Part shown: positions 6,188 through 6,400 of the stretch, piece after piece
Layout of the letters: the number at the start of each line of letters is the position of its first letter
Numbering within the stretch: position 1 is the stretch's first letter
Assembly (NCBI GenBank): GCA_017860765.1
Contig: JAGDMY010000087.1
Coordinates: 1 to 6,400 of the forward strand
Direction of reading: 5' to 3'
DNA length: 6,400 bases
Origin: Chloroflexota bacterium
GTDB lineage: Bacteria; Chloroflexota; Dehalococcoidia; Dehalococcoidales; UBA3254
Translations under genes and position numbers: made by a program
Notes under the pieces: model-generated
What the model was told of the DNA's origin: nothing
The model's database searches: none
What the model saw: only the letters and a program-made list of their open reading frames with translations

Positions 6188-6400
6188 TTAGGGCCTCTTG
6201 ATAACTGTGCTCTTGAGATTATGCCATTTTTGCCTTAACTGGTCTAATTTATCTCTGGTCGGCGACACAATCCCGTAGCGGGCAGTGTTATATTCCCGGG
6301 TGATAAAGTCCAGATCGGCCTGATTTTCCGATAGCGCTTCATCAATTATCATTTGATATTCGTTGGGTGTCTGTGATTTCAAGCGGGGATGTCCCCCCTC
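6188..6400 (-). CDS. C-terminal end of a DUF4129-type protein (5' end outside window)
   Basis: The frame is open to the right edge and stops at 6190-6188, leaving 70 residues. An internal TTG at 6382 gives an apparent 64-residue product, but the upstream codons (EGGHPR) continue without a stop and match the domain, so this is a fragment of a larger protein rather than a small gene. The segment SQTPNEYQ, then DLDFITREYNTARYG, then a Trp/Leu-containing helix, fits the C-terminal DUF4129 domain (Pfam PF13559). That domain often follows membrane helices or a transglutaminase-like domain in proteins encoded next to MoxR. The visible part has no membrane segment and would be cytoplasmic or peripheral. 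The location 32 bases before MoxR on the same strand supports the assignment. Whether a transglutaminase domain exists upstream cannot be seen. Confidence 0.7.
   Translation of the reverse strand, partial: EGGHPRLKSQTPNEYQMIIDEALSENQADLDFITREYNTARYGIVSPTRDKLDQLRQKWHNLKSTVIKRP

Noticed and set aside
6188..6382. A free-standing 64-residue gene starting at TTG 6382
   Set aside because: The frame stays open to the window edge and the preceding residues fit the same DUF4129 domain, so it is better read as the end of a longer protein.

Overview
The window looks like ordinary chromosomal sequence of a Gram-positive, probably clostridial (Peptococcaceae/Moorella-like) bacterium. GC is moderate, ribosome binding sites are strong and purine-rich (AAAGGAGG, AGGGGG), spacing is tight, and there is a sigmaA-type promoter. 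The clostridial part is inference from gene content: a cyanobacterial/clostridial HAS-barrel protein, a ComEB-like dCMP deaminase and MoxR/DUF4129 genes. I see no RNA genes, CRISPR array, insertion sequence or prophage genes, and no stretch over 300 bases lacks a gene.

Left part, + strand (1-3104). The C-terminal 41 codons of an unidentified coiled-coil protein are followed by a 30-residue lysine-rich protein with a near-perfect ribosome binding site. Next come a 203-residue HAS-barrel-type protein and, overlapping it by 17 bases, a 544-residue HerA/DUF87-type hexameric translocase ATPase. A dUTPase/dCTP-deaminase-fold protein closes the run. This resembles a bacterial version of the HerA DNA-end-processing module, in which HAS-barrels connect the motor to a partner such as NurA. 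The partner is not visible here unless it is the truncated first gene.

Right part, - strand (6400-3133). In order of transcription: the C-terminal 70 residues of a DUF4129 protein, a MoxR AAA+ ATPase, then (after an internal promoter) a small P-loop kinase, a dCMP deaminase and a YegS/DgkB-type lipid kinase. The two runs converge at about 3105-3132 with no convincing terminator.

Functionally, the dCMP deaminase (dCMP to dUMP) and the dUTPase-like enzyme (dUTP to dUMP) would both feed dUMP for dTMP synthesis and keep uracil out of DNA. The P-loop kinase could act in the same nucleotide pool, but its substrate cannot be read from sequence. MoxR and DUF4129 form a separate, probably envelope-related, module. 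The most distinctive points are the HAS-barrel + HerA pair, the unlisted 30-residue basic protein, the apparent loss of the deaminase glutamate in the dUTPase-like protein, and the well-formed promoter that leaves the kinase almost no 5' leader.
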